A stretch of 64,000 nucleotides of DNA from Hyalomma asiaticum. Taxonomy: Eukaryota > Arthropoda > Arachnida > Ixodida > Ixodidae. The stretch's first letter is position 1. Every line of letters starts with the position of its first letter. Below are positions 24,973 through 35,819 of this stretch, piece after piece. The notes under the pieces are model-generated. The model was not told the DNA's origin. It worked only from the letters and a program-made list of their open reading frames with translations, and did no database searches. The stretch is from the NCBI GenBank assembly GCA_013339685.2, contig CM023482.1:85261667-85325666 (forward strand). The letters are read 5' to 3'. Made by a program: the position numbers and the translations under genes.

Positions 24973-26229
24973 AGCTCGAATCACCCTGGTTGTGTACATT
25001 CCAAAATGGATTGCTCTAACATTGGTATTTGATCAAAGTTCGCAAATGCAGTCGCGATAGGTGGTCTCTGCACGTTATGGAAAAAGATAGTCGCGCAGAT
25101 TGTGCCGAATGGCCTTTCGGCGACCACTGTCACTGCAGAAAGTGTTGACGGCCATTTCGACGCGAAATGCAATCGAGTTCGCAGAATCCACTCTTACCCA
25201 TCTTTAGCCTTAAAGAGAGACATTTTAATGCTTAGAGACATATGAATGCTACAACCTAGACCTTTCGTTCGTATCGGAACGATTCGTGCATATATATCTT
25301 CCGCCACAACTATCATTTGTGACAGCATACTTGCTCTGGAGTCCCCTCGAGGTGTGTTCCGCTGCGTCGTAATGTTCGTATGACCTCGGCATTTAAAGTG
25401 GCACCACGTGGTTTTGCAGATGACATAAACGTTTCCTTACAACGCCTTGCCAGTTGTGCAACGCCGATTGCACCCGCCCCGCGCAACTTGTGCGGAAAAG
25501 GGCTTGAAGCCGCTGGAAAAATAAAATTCGATAATGAATTCTTAAGTTGTTATCTAAGCTAAATGATTCGCTCCTAATTACACAGGAATGTGGTTTTCAG
25601 GCAGTACGGCTGGTACGGATTATATCGCAAGCGGATATCGGTTCATTGCGAAATTCCTTGGCATAGAACTAAAGTTATTTGTCGTATAGCGTGAGCTTGG
25701 TTTGGTATTTGCCAGGTGCTTTTATTTGATGCATATAAGGAAGCGATAATTATGCGTCCATTCTTGCCTCGACAGGAACCTCTTCCTGGTGTACCTTCTG
25801 TTTACATTTGTTTCTGACGAGGAAGGCTAGCTTAGTGGTTGGTATTACCGCCACTTCGTAGCATTCAGGATCACATGTAAACCTATAGGAGTGTCCAAGG
25901 GTGTGAGCAGGTAATAATTCGCAACATACTTTGGCAATTTGCAATGACATCATAGGTATATTAATCGATCGTTGCATTCGTAAAGCAATAATGTAAGTCG
26001 ACATCAGCATAAGTAATGGGAGATTCTGGCATTTTCTCCTATTCTTGTATCAAGTACAAAATATGATGTTCATTTCATATATTTTATTATGATATCTTTT
26101 TTTCCAGTAGCGCTATCATCAATAACTTGCGAGCTCGTCATGCTTAGTTAGTATAGTAAGTGTTACAACTTTGACTAAATATACCTCAGGGATCGAAAAA
26201 ACAAAATAAAAACAAAACAAACTGTCATA
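24973..26229. other. no gene recognised
   Basis: A TTAAAGAGAGAC string near 25210 resembles a MITE terminal motif, but no partner terminus was found. Open frames are short and unassigned. Confidence 0.5.
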
Positions 26230-26230
26230 T

Positions 26231-26960
26231 TTAAAGATACAAGCTTTGAAGATATATTTCATCGTGACCACTTTGTGGACGCTGAAGTGGACAGTCGAGG
26301 GTTCGGCGATGGGATCTTATCGGAAATTTGCAAGTGCCAGGTCGATCGGTCGCTGCATGCCCTTCGAATTGCGGTGGTTTCTTTTCCTGTCCCACGGCAT
26401 GCATCTTAAACGGCAATGATTCAGCATGAACTGCATAATCCAGTCACATTGAATTACATTGAAATGGAAGTCACCCACCAGAACGAATCAAGCGTTCTTG
26501 TAGCTGTCCTCCTACTACAAAACTAGTGCGGAAGTAGTGTAGTTAATTGCGTATTTTCGAGAAAGACTGGGAACCAGGTAGACGACCTTGACGATGCTGC
26601 TATCATATAATCTCTGCGTGCTTTCCACTAAAAATCTCCGATTTCAGGGGGTGTAATGGAGTGGCCGATTTCCGATTCATTATTCTTGACGTACAGACCC
26701 CGCACCTACGACAGGTCTCAATGCAGCCTTGGTGACGATTGCGTAGAACCCTTAGATTTGTACCATGGACGCGTTCCAAACTCCGGTGAGGCACAGTACT
26801 GCAGTTTTAGAACTCCTTGCTGGGCTAGTTGGGTCACCTATCACACTTTTTGAGGGCGTTTGCACAATGCTTGTACCCGCGGAGTTCAAAAGCACTAAAA
26901 CAGTTGAAAGTTTGCGCTCTTTCTGTCCGCTTCGTTTTCCTGTGTTGTCTAACCACATTG
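26231..26960 (-). pseudogene. decayed endonuclease/exonuclease/phosphatase (EEP) domain of a transposable element
   Basis: On the minus strand a series of fragments follows the usual order of an EEP nuclease domain. AVLCLTGVWNAS (about 26800) matches the LCLTETW motif, followed by GLYVKNNES (about 26700). LVGDFHFNV (about 26480) matches the catalytic GDFN motif, with a Trp and Phe spacing after it, then PIDLALANF and a terminal STVHFSVHKVV (about 26260), matching the late SDH-like catalytic region. At least two frame changes and several in-frame stops break it. EEP domains occur in LINE ORF2 proteins and at the C-terminus of Helentron-type helicases. The C-terminal HFSVHK form slightly favours the latter, but I cannot decide. 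A truncated SINE sits just upstream of it on the same strand. It cannot encode a working enzyme. Confidence 0.6.
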
Positions 26961-26983
26961 CGCAAAGACGCCTGTCATTGGTT

Positions 26984-27110
26984 TGTGGGGTTTAACGTCC
27001 CACAACTAGCTCCGATTATGAGAGACGACGTAGTGGAAGTTTCCGGAAATTTCGACCACCAGGGGGGGTTCTTTAACGTGCACAGACATCGCACAGCACA
27101 TGGGCCTCAG
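26984..27110 (-). mobile_element. 5'-truncated Ruka-like SINE, minus strand
   Basis: The plus strand begins with GTGGGGTTTAACGTCCCACAA (the 3' module) and goes through GATTATGAGAGACGACG, TTCCGGAAATTTCGACCACC, TTCTTTAACGTGCAC and GACATCGCACAGCAC to GGGCCTCA. There it stops abruptly, before the GGAGGCGAAATG core and the tRNA head. A typical 5' truncation. Confidence 0.9.
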
Positions 27111-27618
27111 GATTCCAGACGCATTTTACGAAAGTACCGTAGCTTTAGAGAGAACGTCATCGTGCTCTATATCGTCTGCGTGTTTCTGGATGGACCTGGT
27201 GGTTAGAAAAGCAATGTATATTATTCGTCTTGTTTGACGTTTGCGAATTCTTGCCGACATCGTGGCCTGATGGTGATGAGTCGTTGTTGGCGCAGTGGTG
27301 GATCCAGGCTGACAGTGATGGTGTCAGTAGTGCCTCGAGGGCTGGAGCCTCTCCTCTGTCCGTTTCTGCGTGACAGAGGACATCGGGGACGACGGAAATG
27401 GCGGGTCCCTACACGACTCCGCTGTAACTATAATATAAAAGTTCCTTTGCATATTGAATATTTGAATATTTAATATCAATTTCCCAATATTGTTGGAATG
27501 TTTCAGAATGCTGCGAGTTTCATTAGTTTCTTTCTCCTCCCGCCCCCCCCCCCCCCCCACCAAAATATGTGGGGAATACATGTGAACACGATGCTGTGGA
27601 CAAAACACAGAATTTCGG
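27111..27618. other. no gene recognised; poly(C) run
   Basis: A run of about 18 C at 27541-27558, and a GTGGCCTGATGGTGATG string near 27258 that resembles one near 29090. Function unknown. Confidence 0.5.
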
Positions 27619-27727
<109 letters not shown>

Positions 27728-29228
27728 ATACTGCGACTATCTAAAAGCAAGATACTTGAATGTATAGACAGAAGAAGCGGCGGTATGTAAGTACACTCTT
27801 AAAAGAGGAAAAGAAAGCCTAACATTGTGTAAAGGATGTGCTAAGTAACAGTTTTAGCGAGTAATCTAATTTTATTCTTGTCGCAGAAGGCTGCTAAAGT
27901 ACTTCCGTTGATTCCTTTTCTTTAAGGCAGCATTAGAAGCTAGCGCACTTTCCATTATTGACCCGAGGCCAGTCTTTAGGAGAGCCGAAATATTCGATTA
28001 ACACGCGCTTCTAGTGTTACTTTTGGACGTCACGTAGTATGACCATTTAAAATGACAGGATTGGTGCTCGGAAGTGTTAATTCATATAAAAAGTAATAAT
28101 AATGTTACAGTTTATCCCCTGAGGCCGCTTGCGTCATTTCCTCCTTGGTTTTCTGTGTGCACATATATTCCCGTGAGAATTTGTTTTCATGCTACGAAGG
28201 CAAGAACTGATACAAGATGTCCGAACGAGTGCATGTTCAACGTAAGGTGAAGCACGTCAGGTCATCCAAATCTGCAACGAAAGTTTGCTTCCGCTTTACA
28301 AAATCACTTCTAAACACGAAAGTGCGGTATGCCTGCAGTTGGAGCTTTTTTCGACGCTAAGAAAGCCGCGCTGAAGGCGGCTGTGGCAACCTTCGACGCG
28401 GATGCGCCAATGGTGGCTCATACTGCCGCATGTCCGCCAAGGGTTTCTGTTCGTCCCGCGGTATCTTTGTCCGTTTAATATGTTGCGACGCGCTTAGCTT
28501 CAGCGAGTGGCCCAGTTCGTAGCGTATACGCTTCGATCCCGTGTAAGATCCCCGCGCTTGTGGTCTCGGCGGTCCAGTGTTGCTGTAGCAGCGTGGTGAT
28601 AATTCCGGCGTGCCGTGCTCCTCTGTTTGAGTTCACAGCGTGGAGGTGGGTTTAAGTTTTTTTTTTTTTCTTACCCATGTGCGTTTTTGCTTACGTCAGT
28701 TCCGTGCGTCGGTCACTGGAGGATACCGGCAACATGTATTGAGTGTTCGTGTGATGCCCGCAAGGTACCGTAAAATCCTGCATGGCAGCGGCCCCACACA
28801 TGCGTTACCAATGAACCGCGACTCGGTATTCGGCAGCCTCCGCAAAATTAAAAGACCTTACCGAGCTGCAGTTGTGTATGCAAACATACATAGAAGCATT
28901 GCTGTAGAGGGTAATTAGGAGACATCGAAGAGTTCTGCGCTATAGGCGGACGTTGGCGATAATGATGCGTAGATTTTTTTTTCCTTGCCTCATTACTAGG
29001 GAACTACGAAATCTGATTCTCTTCCACCAATGAGCTGGCGCCCTATAGTGACACTTAGCCGATTAAAACATACGGCGCATATTGGTGGTCGTGGCCTCAT
29101 GGTAATGGTTGGTTCAGTTCAATCTCGTCGCAGCCATCTCTTCGCGAAGGACTGGGGCGGCCATGAAGCCCCGCGAATAAGAAATCAATCGATTAATACC
29201 GCGACGGCACACTACCGCTGATCCTCTC
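27728..29228. other. no gene recognised
   Basis: A weak tRNA-like pair of boxes (GTGGCCCAGTTCG near 28507 and CTTCGATCCCG near 28532) is too closely spaced for a tRNA. Open frames are short and have no recognisable domain. Confidence 0.5.
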
Positions 29229-29229
29229 A

Positions 29230-29346
29230 CTCACCTCACCCAGCCCAATGCCTGAGGAAGACCGCACTCCGGTAGATGCGTCGCGTATAATAAACGCTTG
29301 TCCTTGAACGATTCGGTCGTGCCACGGCCGAATCGTTCAACGACAA
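29230..29346 (+). mobile_element. possible Penelope-like terminus: degenerate hammerhead-like motif plus palindrome
   Basis: CTGAGGA (29252-29258) fits the CUGANGA part of a hammerhead core. ACCG and CGGT (29261-29274) could form stem II, then GATG stands where GAAA is expected, followed by GTC (29280-29282), the usual cleavage triplet. AATAAACG follows shortly after. Arms 29298-29321 and 29323-29346 form a 24-bp inverted repeat with two mismatches and a single-base loop. The arrangement recalls termini of Penelope-like retroelements carrying hammerheads; the core is degraded and probably inactive. Confidence 0.4.
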
Positions 29347-29384
29347 TAACCGTGCGATTTCCGTGAGTGAACAATTCAATTCTC

Positions 29385-29385
<1 letters not shown>

Positions 29386-29477
<92 letters not shown>
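29386..29477. repeat. (TA)n microsatellite
   Basis: About 45 TA units, uninterrupted. Like the palindrome at 8.7 kb, the structure at 29.3 kb has a TA array beside it. Confidence 0.97.
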
Positions 29478-29479
<2 letters not shown>

Positions 29480-29531
29480 GATGAGGTGGTCCCCAGCCGA
29501 CGAGACATCAGCAAAATTATGTAATAATTTC

Positions 29532-29675
29532 TGGCGTTTTCGTCTCGAAACCACGATATGTTTATGAGAGACGTTGTAGTGGAGCGCTCCGGAAATGTCG
29601 ACCGCCCGGGGTGCTCTATTATAACGTGCACTGACACCGCACAGCACACACAGGCCTCGACATTTCGCCCCCAGC
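29532..29675 (-). mobile_element. Ruka-like SINE, 5'-truncated and diverged, minus strand
   Basis: TATGAGAGACGTTGTAGTGG, GCTCCGGAAATGTCGACC, AACGTGCACTGACACCGC, CAGCACAC and GGCCTCGACATTTCGCC keep the family order. It ends before the tRNA head. Confidence 0.85.
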
Positions 29676-30270
29676 AGAAATAAACACGTTACTATGGTCA
29701 CATTGCAGTAGTTCTGAATTTATATTCCATATATGTAAAACCACGCCACCAAGTGATCAAGAGTTCGCTTGCGAAATGCCTTGCCCGCATGTGTGAAAGC
29801 GCAGCAGAATGTCGGCCTGGCGGGCGAAACGCTTCGCTCTCGTAAGCCTGATGTATCACTTGCTGCCCTTATCGACACTTTTTTTTTTCTGTTTACAAAA
29901 ATAGACACGTGCGCCTTAACGCAAAAAGCCGATATGGGACGCGTATACAGACACATGTGGAGGCCACTTCAACTCACTCCTTCTTTCTTGCCCTCTTGCT
30001 GCTCGCTTGAGTGATAATGTTGGACACGCAGCGGCGTCTTCTCTTTTCCTCGTTGTTTGTTGACAAGACCCAGCAGCTATTTCGTGTGTGCATTATATGC
30101 ATTCGGGGTGTTGGGTGAATTCGCGCAGTGGGAAAGGATTTTGTTATATGTAAATTTCTTTGTCTTGTGCCAATGTTTGATTTATTGTAGCATCATATCC
30201 TTTATCGTATTGTAGTGTAACATACGCCCCCCTCACCTTATGCCTATTCGTATAGCCTGTGAGGTCTAAG
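29676..30270. other. no gene recognised
   Basis: T run near 29880; nothing else recognised. Confidence 0.55.
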
Positions 30271-30318
30271 TAAGTAAGTAAATAAATAAATAAAATAAAT
30301 AAATAAATAATAATAAAT
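30271..30318. repeat. (AAAT)n short array
   Basis: AAGT units pass into AAAT units, then AAT. Could be a retroposon tail, but no element body is recognisable to its left. Confidence 0.85.
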
Positions 30319-30451
30319 ATTATTCGCATAGTTCGAGCAGCACTGGGGTTGCTATACTTAGGCCTGTTCTCCATTTTTTATACGATTGTGACGCGGATCT
30401 TTGCAATGCGCTGTGTGGTCGTAGGCTGCTTAGTATTCTAAGCAGTATTCT

Positions 30452-30528
30452 AAGTAGCAAACCGGACTCATGACTGGTTAACATCCCTGCCTTCCCTTCC
30501 TTATTTCTCTCTCTCTCTCTCTCTCTAA
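30452..30528 (+). mobile_element. 3' UTR scar of the I-like LINE, immediately before a second copy
   Basis: AGTAGCAAACCGGACTC, CTGGTTAACATCCCTGCC and a CT-rich end align with the 3' UTR of the copy at 30531-31370 (AGTAGCTAACCGGACGCC, CTGGTTAACCTCCCTGCC). It ends in about ten CT units and is directly followed by the coding remnant of another copy, so two elements lie head-to-tail. Confidence 0.7.
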
Positions 30529-30530
30529 GC

Positions 30531-31370
30531 AGTGTTTTCGGACTCGAAGGCGGCGTTACAGTGCATGCAGTCAGTTCTTAGGCGTGGATGCCACGAGCAA
30601 ATGGCGTACGATATAATCGTGCTTCACCACCGCCTCACAAAAAATGGCCACGAGATTGACTTTCGGTGGGTGCCCAGTCGCTGCGCAATCAGCGGCAACT
30701 GTTCCGCAGATAGCGCTGTTCGCAAGAAGAGAACATTGTTTCGATTCCGCTCGCAAGGACAGATGCTGCAATGCAGCTTCGACACCTGGCACGCAGTCTC
30801 TCACTGGCTGAATGGAACTCGTCAAACATCAGACGAACGCGACTGTACCAACTAAACCATTCTCCTGCATCTCCATCAGCACTTCCTCGACACAAGGCCT
30901 CACTTCTTTGTCGACTTTGGCTAGGAGTTGCCTTCACAAAGGCACACAACGCATTCATTGGAGCGACCGACAGTGCAGCATGCGAGGTGTGCGACACCGA
31001 CGAAACCCTCGACCATTTGCTGTGCCACTGTCCGCGATTCGACGCGGAAAGGAAAACACTTGTTCAGACGCTAGGACAAATTGACGATGGGCCACTTTCC
31101 GTGCAGATGCTGCTTGAACACCGCCCTCATCGCTCGTCGTCCCACAAGGCAATGAAAACATTTTTGCGTGTCTTGAAGACGACGGGTTTGAGCGAACGCC
31201 TCTGACTGGTGGAGTCATCCTACAACGTCTCTTTCGTTGTTTTCCTTCCTCTTCTCTCTCCCATCTTTCTATTCCCCCTTCCCATTCCCCCAGTGTAGAG
31301 TAGCTAACCGGACGCCTTTCTGGTTAACCTCCCTGCCTCTCTGTTTATCCCCTTTTTCTTCCTTCCTAAG
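30531..31370 (+). pseudogene. 5'-truncated I-like LINE: RNase H domain, C-terminal region and 3' UTR
   Basis: The frame opening at 30532 reads FSDSKAALQCM and continues to WVPSRCAISGNCSAD. This fits the second and later motifs of a retrotransposon RNase H domain (acidic residue in the SDSK strand; helix; ISGN.xAD, where GHxGIxGNExAD is usual and the His is lost). After a frame change near 30770 the C-terminal region continues as RRTRLYQLNHS, then CEVCDTDETLDHLLCHCPRF (a Cys/His cluster) and ends LKTTGLSERL before a stop at 31205. A CT-rich 3' UTR follows to about 31370. The reverse transcriptase and endonuclease parts are absent. RNase H in a non-LTR element points to the I group. It is non-functional (5' truncation plus frameshift). 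Two other fragments of the same family lie at 39.7-40.4 and 42.1-42.4 kb. Confidence 0.8.
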
Positions 31371-32378
31371 TATATAGTCTTATTGTTAACGCATAGTGTT
31401 AGCAGAAGTTGTTTAGTGCCTATGCATTCATTCTATAAGAGACAGCTCACGGAGACATGTAGTCTGTGCGCTTTATGAACACTCGTGAGATTGCTTCGCG
31501 TTGGCAAAGCCTTCTAAGAAGTACCTGTATGGCGCTCTCGCAGTATGGTGCAGAACCATGTGGACATTTGCATTTTGTTGTAAACACATGTTTGCCTGGC
31601 TTTGGGATATTTCACTTATACCGCGGAGCTGTACTGGCACCTTGCTACTTTCCAGTAACAGAATGCAAAGTGCTTTAAATTGCTCGTCGTTTTTTTTTTT
31701 TTTTTCGAACGTGTCTCACCCATATGCACTAATAAATTAGGCTCATATCCTTCCGCCTTACTGTTAAGCACCGGGATTGGATCAAATACCGTGACAGTGA
31801 GAGGGCGAGAGAGAAAAGACAAAGAAAGAGCAGCGAGGTGGTTGAGGAGGTTGCTCCTGGTCTGGCACCAGAAAGGAGGTAGCAGGCATAAAGAGAGGGA
31901 GGGAAACGTGAAATTAAATTAAAACAAATATTGCGCGCGTACATGTACCAGCGTTCACTGCTACCTCCAACGTTCGTAACAAAAACATCCAAGACAGTGG
32001 CACTGCAATGAAAGCTGTACGAAGTGTGGAGATCCGCCTGTGTTTCCCTTGTGTTTATCATGAGTGTTCAGAAATTATTTTCGCTTAATTTGATCTCATT
32101 ATGCGATGAATTTACCTTAATGTATGCCTTTTGGTTTATTATACTAATATAATTTATTTTAACCATTCCTAATTTAGATCTACATTGACTGGTTTTGGTC
32201 AGTGATTTTCTGACTTTGTTTTCAACTGCTCGTTTTTGAGCGTGAGGACGACACGAGACAAAATTACACGCCGATAGCCCGGGCCTCTAAGGTGCTCCAC
32301 ATTTAAACATAAAGAAAGGATAGATATTTCCCGCCGTGTATTTGCTCTTTCCTTAGAACTGTACTAGCTCGTAGCCGT
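31371..32378. other. no gene recognised
   Basis: A T run at 31690-31705 and a GA-rich stretch at 31798-31910. No domain or element ends were recognised. Confidence 0.5.
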
Positions 32379-32379
32379 T

Positions 32380-32475
<96 letters not shown>
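32379..32475. repeat. (AGC)n then (AGT)n compound microsatellite
   Basis: About eight AGC units then about 23 AGT units. Confidence 0.97.
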
Positions 32476-33280
32476 TTAAAATAATTGTCAATTTCGCCTG
32501 TCTGTGGGTTAGGTTATGCAGTGAAAGCGATAGCAAAGCTTCACATTGCTCCGAAGACATCTCGGAAAGCCGCAGCTGTTACGAGAAGCGTGCCGGCAGC
32601 GTTGCAAGCGTCGCACCTTGATGGTGCACGAGACGAGACCGAAGGAAAACTACCAGCGTTGGCCAGCGTCCAAAGAAAGGATTACACATATCTATCTTGA
32701 CGTCCACCATAGTGTGTCACATAAACATGTGCTGTGCACAAATAGTCTATGTGCGTGCGCACAATGCTCATGTCCTTTGGCTTCGAATGGAATTGATTGA
32801 GCGAAGCGTATTCATGGTATCTTGATTGCTCTTGGTCTAGGTGTTGAATAAACACCTTTATATAATTAGGGAAGAAAATTAAATTTCCAACGTGCGGACT
32901 GAAGGCCTCTATTTGACTTCGTCTCGTGCAGCATATAATCCATACCAATCCAGACCATTGCGTTGTGAAAACGGCAAGTAAAGCCAAATGTACTAAGCAG
33001 GGAAACAAAAAGAAACTCCATGAGAGGGCTTCACGTGACAATCTTGAAGCCTAGTCATAAAAAAAAAGCAGAAAATTAAGGGGGAGAGGCATGAGAAATA
33101 AGCCTTGGTCACATGATATAGGCGAGCGTTATACGGATGTACGGTCAAGCGCCACTAAATGTCAACCTGCACCAAACAACCTCGAGCAAACAAGTGGGCC
33201 CTGTCCTACTCAGGAGACACTGTGCACCGCGTCAGAGTATATTTGCTTTCCGAGACTAAAAGAATCACGTGAAGCCGCTC
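32476..33280. other. no gene recognised
   Basis: No domain, element terminus or tRNA-like fold seen. Open frames are short. Confidence 0.55.
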
Positions 33281-33286
33281 CCTATA

Positions 33287-33970
33287 GTCTTCTTTTAGGG
33301 GCGAAGCACCTTAGGGTCTCGGGCTGTCGGCGCCTTTTGTGTCCTGCCGTCACGGTGAATTATGTTGTTGTTATGTGGGGTTTCACGTCCCAAAACCAGC
33401 TCTGATTATGAGAGACGCCCCTAGTAGAGGTCTCCGGAAATTTCGATCACCTGGGGTTCTTTAACGTGCACCGACATCGCACAGCACACGGGCCTCAACA
33501 TTTCGCCTCCATCGAAATGCAGCCGCCTCGGCCGGGATTCGATCCCGCGACCCTCGGATCAGCAGCCGAGTACCGTAGCCACTAGACCACCGTGGCGGAG
33601 CCACGGTGAATTATCAAACGATGCTCAAAAAGCAAGTGTATAACGGATAAAAAGAGTTCGAAATAAACTAAAATGATTTAAACTAATTAATACAAAGGAA
33701 TAGTCCTAATTTAATTGCATTAATAACAGAAATTTGTTAAATTCAGTTGCAAAAAATACTGTGAGGCCCATCCTGGAAGCAGTGCACCCAGACAGTGTAT
33801 GTGTATAGGGTCGTCGTGTCAGAAGCGACTGCAACAAGTTTCTACTAATGCGCCCGGGGCGTCAGCGTCTAACGTCGTCGTCGTGGCCATGGTAAAGCAA
33901 GCACATTAGCAGCGACTGACATGTTCCTGTAGGAAACAGCGGCGCATCACTGCATGCTTCGCACCTTTCC
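33287..33970. mobile_element. possible MITE-like repeat hosting a SINE insertion
   Basis: The left end has TTTTAGGGGCGAAGCACC and the right end ATGCTTCGCACCTTTCC, which are imperfect inverted counterparts. GGGGCGAAGC-type termini are familiar to me from tick non-coding DNA (memory only). The SINE at 33364-33601 lies inside it with a perfect duplication of host sequence, so the host repeat is older. The limits of the host element are approximate. Confidence 0.35.
33364..33601 (-). mobile_element. full-length Ruka-like SINE with a perfect 13-bp target-site duplication
   Basis: CACGGTGAATTAT occurs at 33351-33363 and again at 33602-33614, exactly flanking the element. On the minus strand it has the head (CCGCCACGGTGGTCTAGTGG), A box, B box (CGGGATCGAATCCCGG), the CATTTCGATGGAGGCGAAA core, GTGCACGTTAAAGAACCCC and a 3' end TTGGGACGTGAAACCCC followed by an (AAC)n-like tail. 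The intact duplication indicates a comparatively recent insertion by target-primed reverse transcription. Confidence 0.95.
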
Positions 33971-34700
33971 AGGTTTCACGTTAACGGATTTGTAATGATT
34001 TTTTTCTTTCCTCCATGGTATGAACCTCTCTTGAGGCCTTTATCTAACCCTTGAAGAGAGGAGGCCCGTGCATGCATTGCTTTTATCGGGGAAGCACGAC
34101 ACCGCTGACACCAACGGTGATGATGTTAATATCTGTATGGCGTTAATATCTGCATGGTGATGGCGTTAATGTGCCCCGAGCATGCGTGTGATTGGTAGCT
34201 CGGTGACGGACACATCGTTTATGTAGCTACTACGGGCGATTGGACGATAATCGCTTGGATTATTCTAATATGCGAAAACAAAAGATCATGGCTGATAAAG
34301 AGTTGGTATAATGTAGAAAGACAAAGTAATGCATTTAGCGTGAAAGAAACAGCAACAGTAAGAAACACTGATTTTTATTCGCTAACAGAAAGAATACATA
34401 AAGACGCAAATGTAACCGTACAGTCGGTTATGGGCCGAGAAAGGCATTCTTGGATGGCGGAGAAATCACCCCGGTGGCTAAACACCGTGTCCGAGGTTGA
34501 ACGGAAAAAAAATAGAAATATGACATGGCTGTTAAGTACAGGCGAAAGTATTCAACAAGGGACATATTTTCTTTCCTTCCCTTTTTTAAATAAAAATAGC
34601 CACTTTTTGGATGGCTGTCGCTCATATTACCTTCATCTACCTCGCGTCTAACCCCATTGAAAAAGAAATACAAGTAAACGCCCAGCAAGAAAGACCCCGT
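33971..34700. other. no gene recognised
   Basis: TGATG/GTTAATATCTG repeats at 34117-34170 are a small degenerate tandem. The 103-codon frame 34340-34651 (+) has no recognisable domain. Confidence 0.5.
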
Positions 34701-34728
34701 GACCTAGCAGAGCACAAGGTCAGCAGAA

Positions 34729-34739
34729 CTATATAAAGG
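34729..34739 (+). promoter_or_regulatory. candidate TATA box
   Basis: CTATATAAAGG is a consensus TATA box. A (CAG/CAA)-rich stretch begins about 35 bases downstream and an unassigned 121-codon frame starts at 34928. No independent evidence of transcription. Confidence 0.3.
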
Positions 34740-34927
34740 TATGGACTGAACAACAAAACTACAAACGCAGCAGCCGCAGCAACAACAACAACAACGGCAC
34801 AACGAATCGCTATTTAATCGCCACGTTCCCCTTTCTCACCGCTATTGTCGAAGAGTCACGGCATGCGTTGAGGCAGCTGCTTTCCATTGTCTAGCGGAAA
34901 AAGGCCCCGCCTTCGTCAACTTTGTGA

Positions 34928-35293
34928 ATGATAATCACCGCCTATTTGTTTTGCCGCGGCGTACTCCGCGGTAAGGTTAATCACGCAGCCCACACAGGAA
35001 GGCGAGTGCCCACGTCGACAGATGGACAATGGACGAGACGGACGGTAATTGCTCTCCTATCTATCGTCAACTTGTGCCGAGTGCATTACTTCCGGCGCCG
35101 TGAGTGGCTCGCTATCGAGTTATCTCGAAGCCTTTGTCTACGCGCAGGCCGCTCCATCGTGCTCTATTGTACTCGAATCGCACCGCGTGTTGGACTGACA
35201 TGGGTGCATGGAAATCTCTGTGACGAAGGCTTCCTGGTTGTTACAGCTGAAATCAATTCTGCTGGAAAAAATTACTACGCTGTCCCTCTTTGA
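34928..35293 (+). CDS. unassigned 121-codon open frame downstream of a TATA-like motif
   Basis: The predicted peptide starts MIITAYLFCRG, is basic in its middle and contains no motif I can place. The start codon context (GTGAATG) is weak, and only one short frame (ATG near 34863, immediately stopped) precedes it after the putative transcription start. I include it because it is the only frame here with a good TATA box at a plausible distance. It may equally be a chance frame. No function is proposed. Confidence 0.15.
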   Translation: MIITAYLFCRGVLRGKVNHAAHTGRRVPTSTDGQWTRRTVIALLSIVNLCRVHYFRRREWLAIELSRSLCLRAGRSIVLYCTRIAPRVGLTWVHGNLCDEGFLVVTAEINSAGKNYYAVPL

Positions 35294-35785
35294 CTATTTG
35301 TTTAAATAAGTACATTTAGGTGCATTATGAGTGTTAATTAGTGCAACCGACGTAAGACAGAGAGAACAGGCAATGTTTCTGCAATAATGTTGTTTCCATC
35401 CAAGCGAACCAATATATCTGGGGATAAAAGGGAGTGTGGGCATGTCAGCTGTGAAGTGGTTATAAAGCCCGATGCGTCAACACAATGAATGGAGTTAGCA
35501 GTGATCCACACGGTGCCAAGATATTTCTTAACCTTGAAATTAACATGCAGGTACTACAAGAGCAGGAACAACGAAAAAAAAAAAAACAATCGCTCGGGAC
35601 ATTTATTTTCAGTCGACGAAGTATGTGTGACGGCAAGGCATACAAATATGTGGAGAGCCGTACTCAAATGCATGGATGAAAAAGGTTGTTTGCTTCGAAG
35701 GGTAAATAATATTCCACAGTGTATCTATTTTCATTGGCCTCAAGTGGCAACCTTTACGCTGAGGAAATACTCCTGCATTTTTCTT
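35294..35785. other. no gene recognised
   Basis: A run of A near 35576 and nothing further. Confidence 0.55.
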
Positions 35786-35819
35786 CCTGCGTTATCCATC
35801 AACCTGCGTTATCCATCAA
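35786..35819. repeat. 17-bp tandem duplication beside the foldback
   Basis: CCTGCGTTATCCATCAA occurs twice in tandem (35786-35802 and 35803-35819) and abuts the left arm of the foldback. Confidence 0.95.

Noticed and set aside
28503..28560. Possible tRNA with A and B boxes
   Set aside because: The boxes are too close and no cloverleaf can be drawn.
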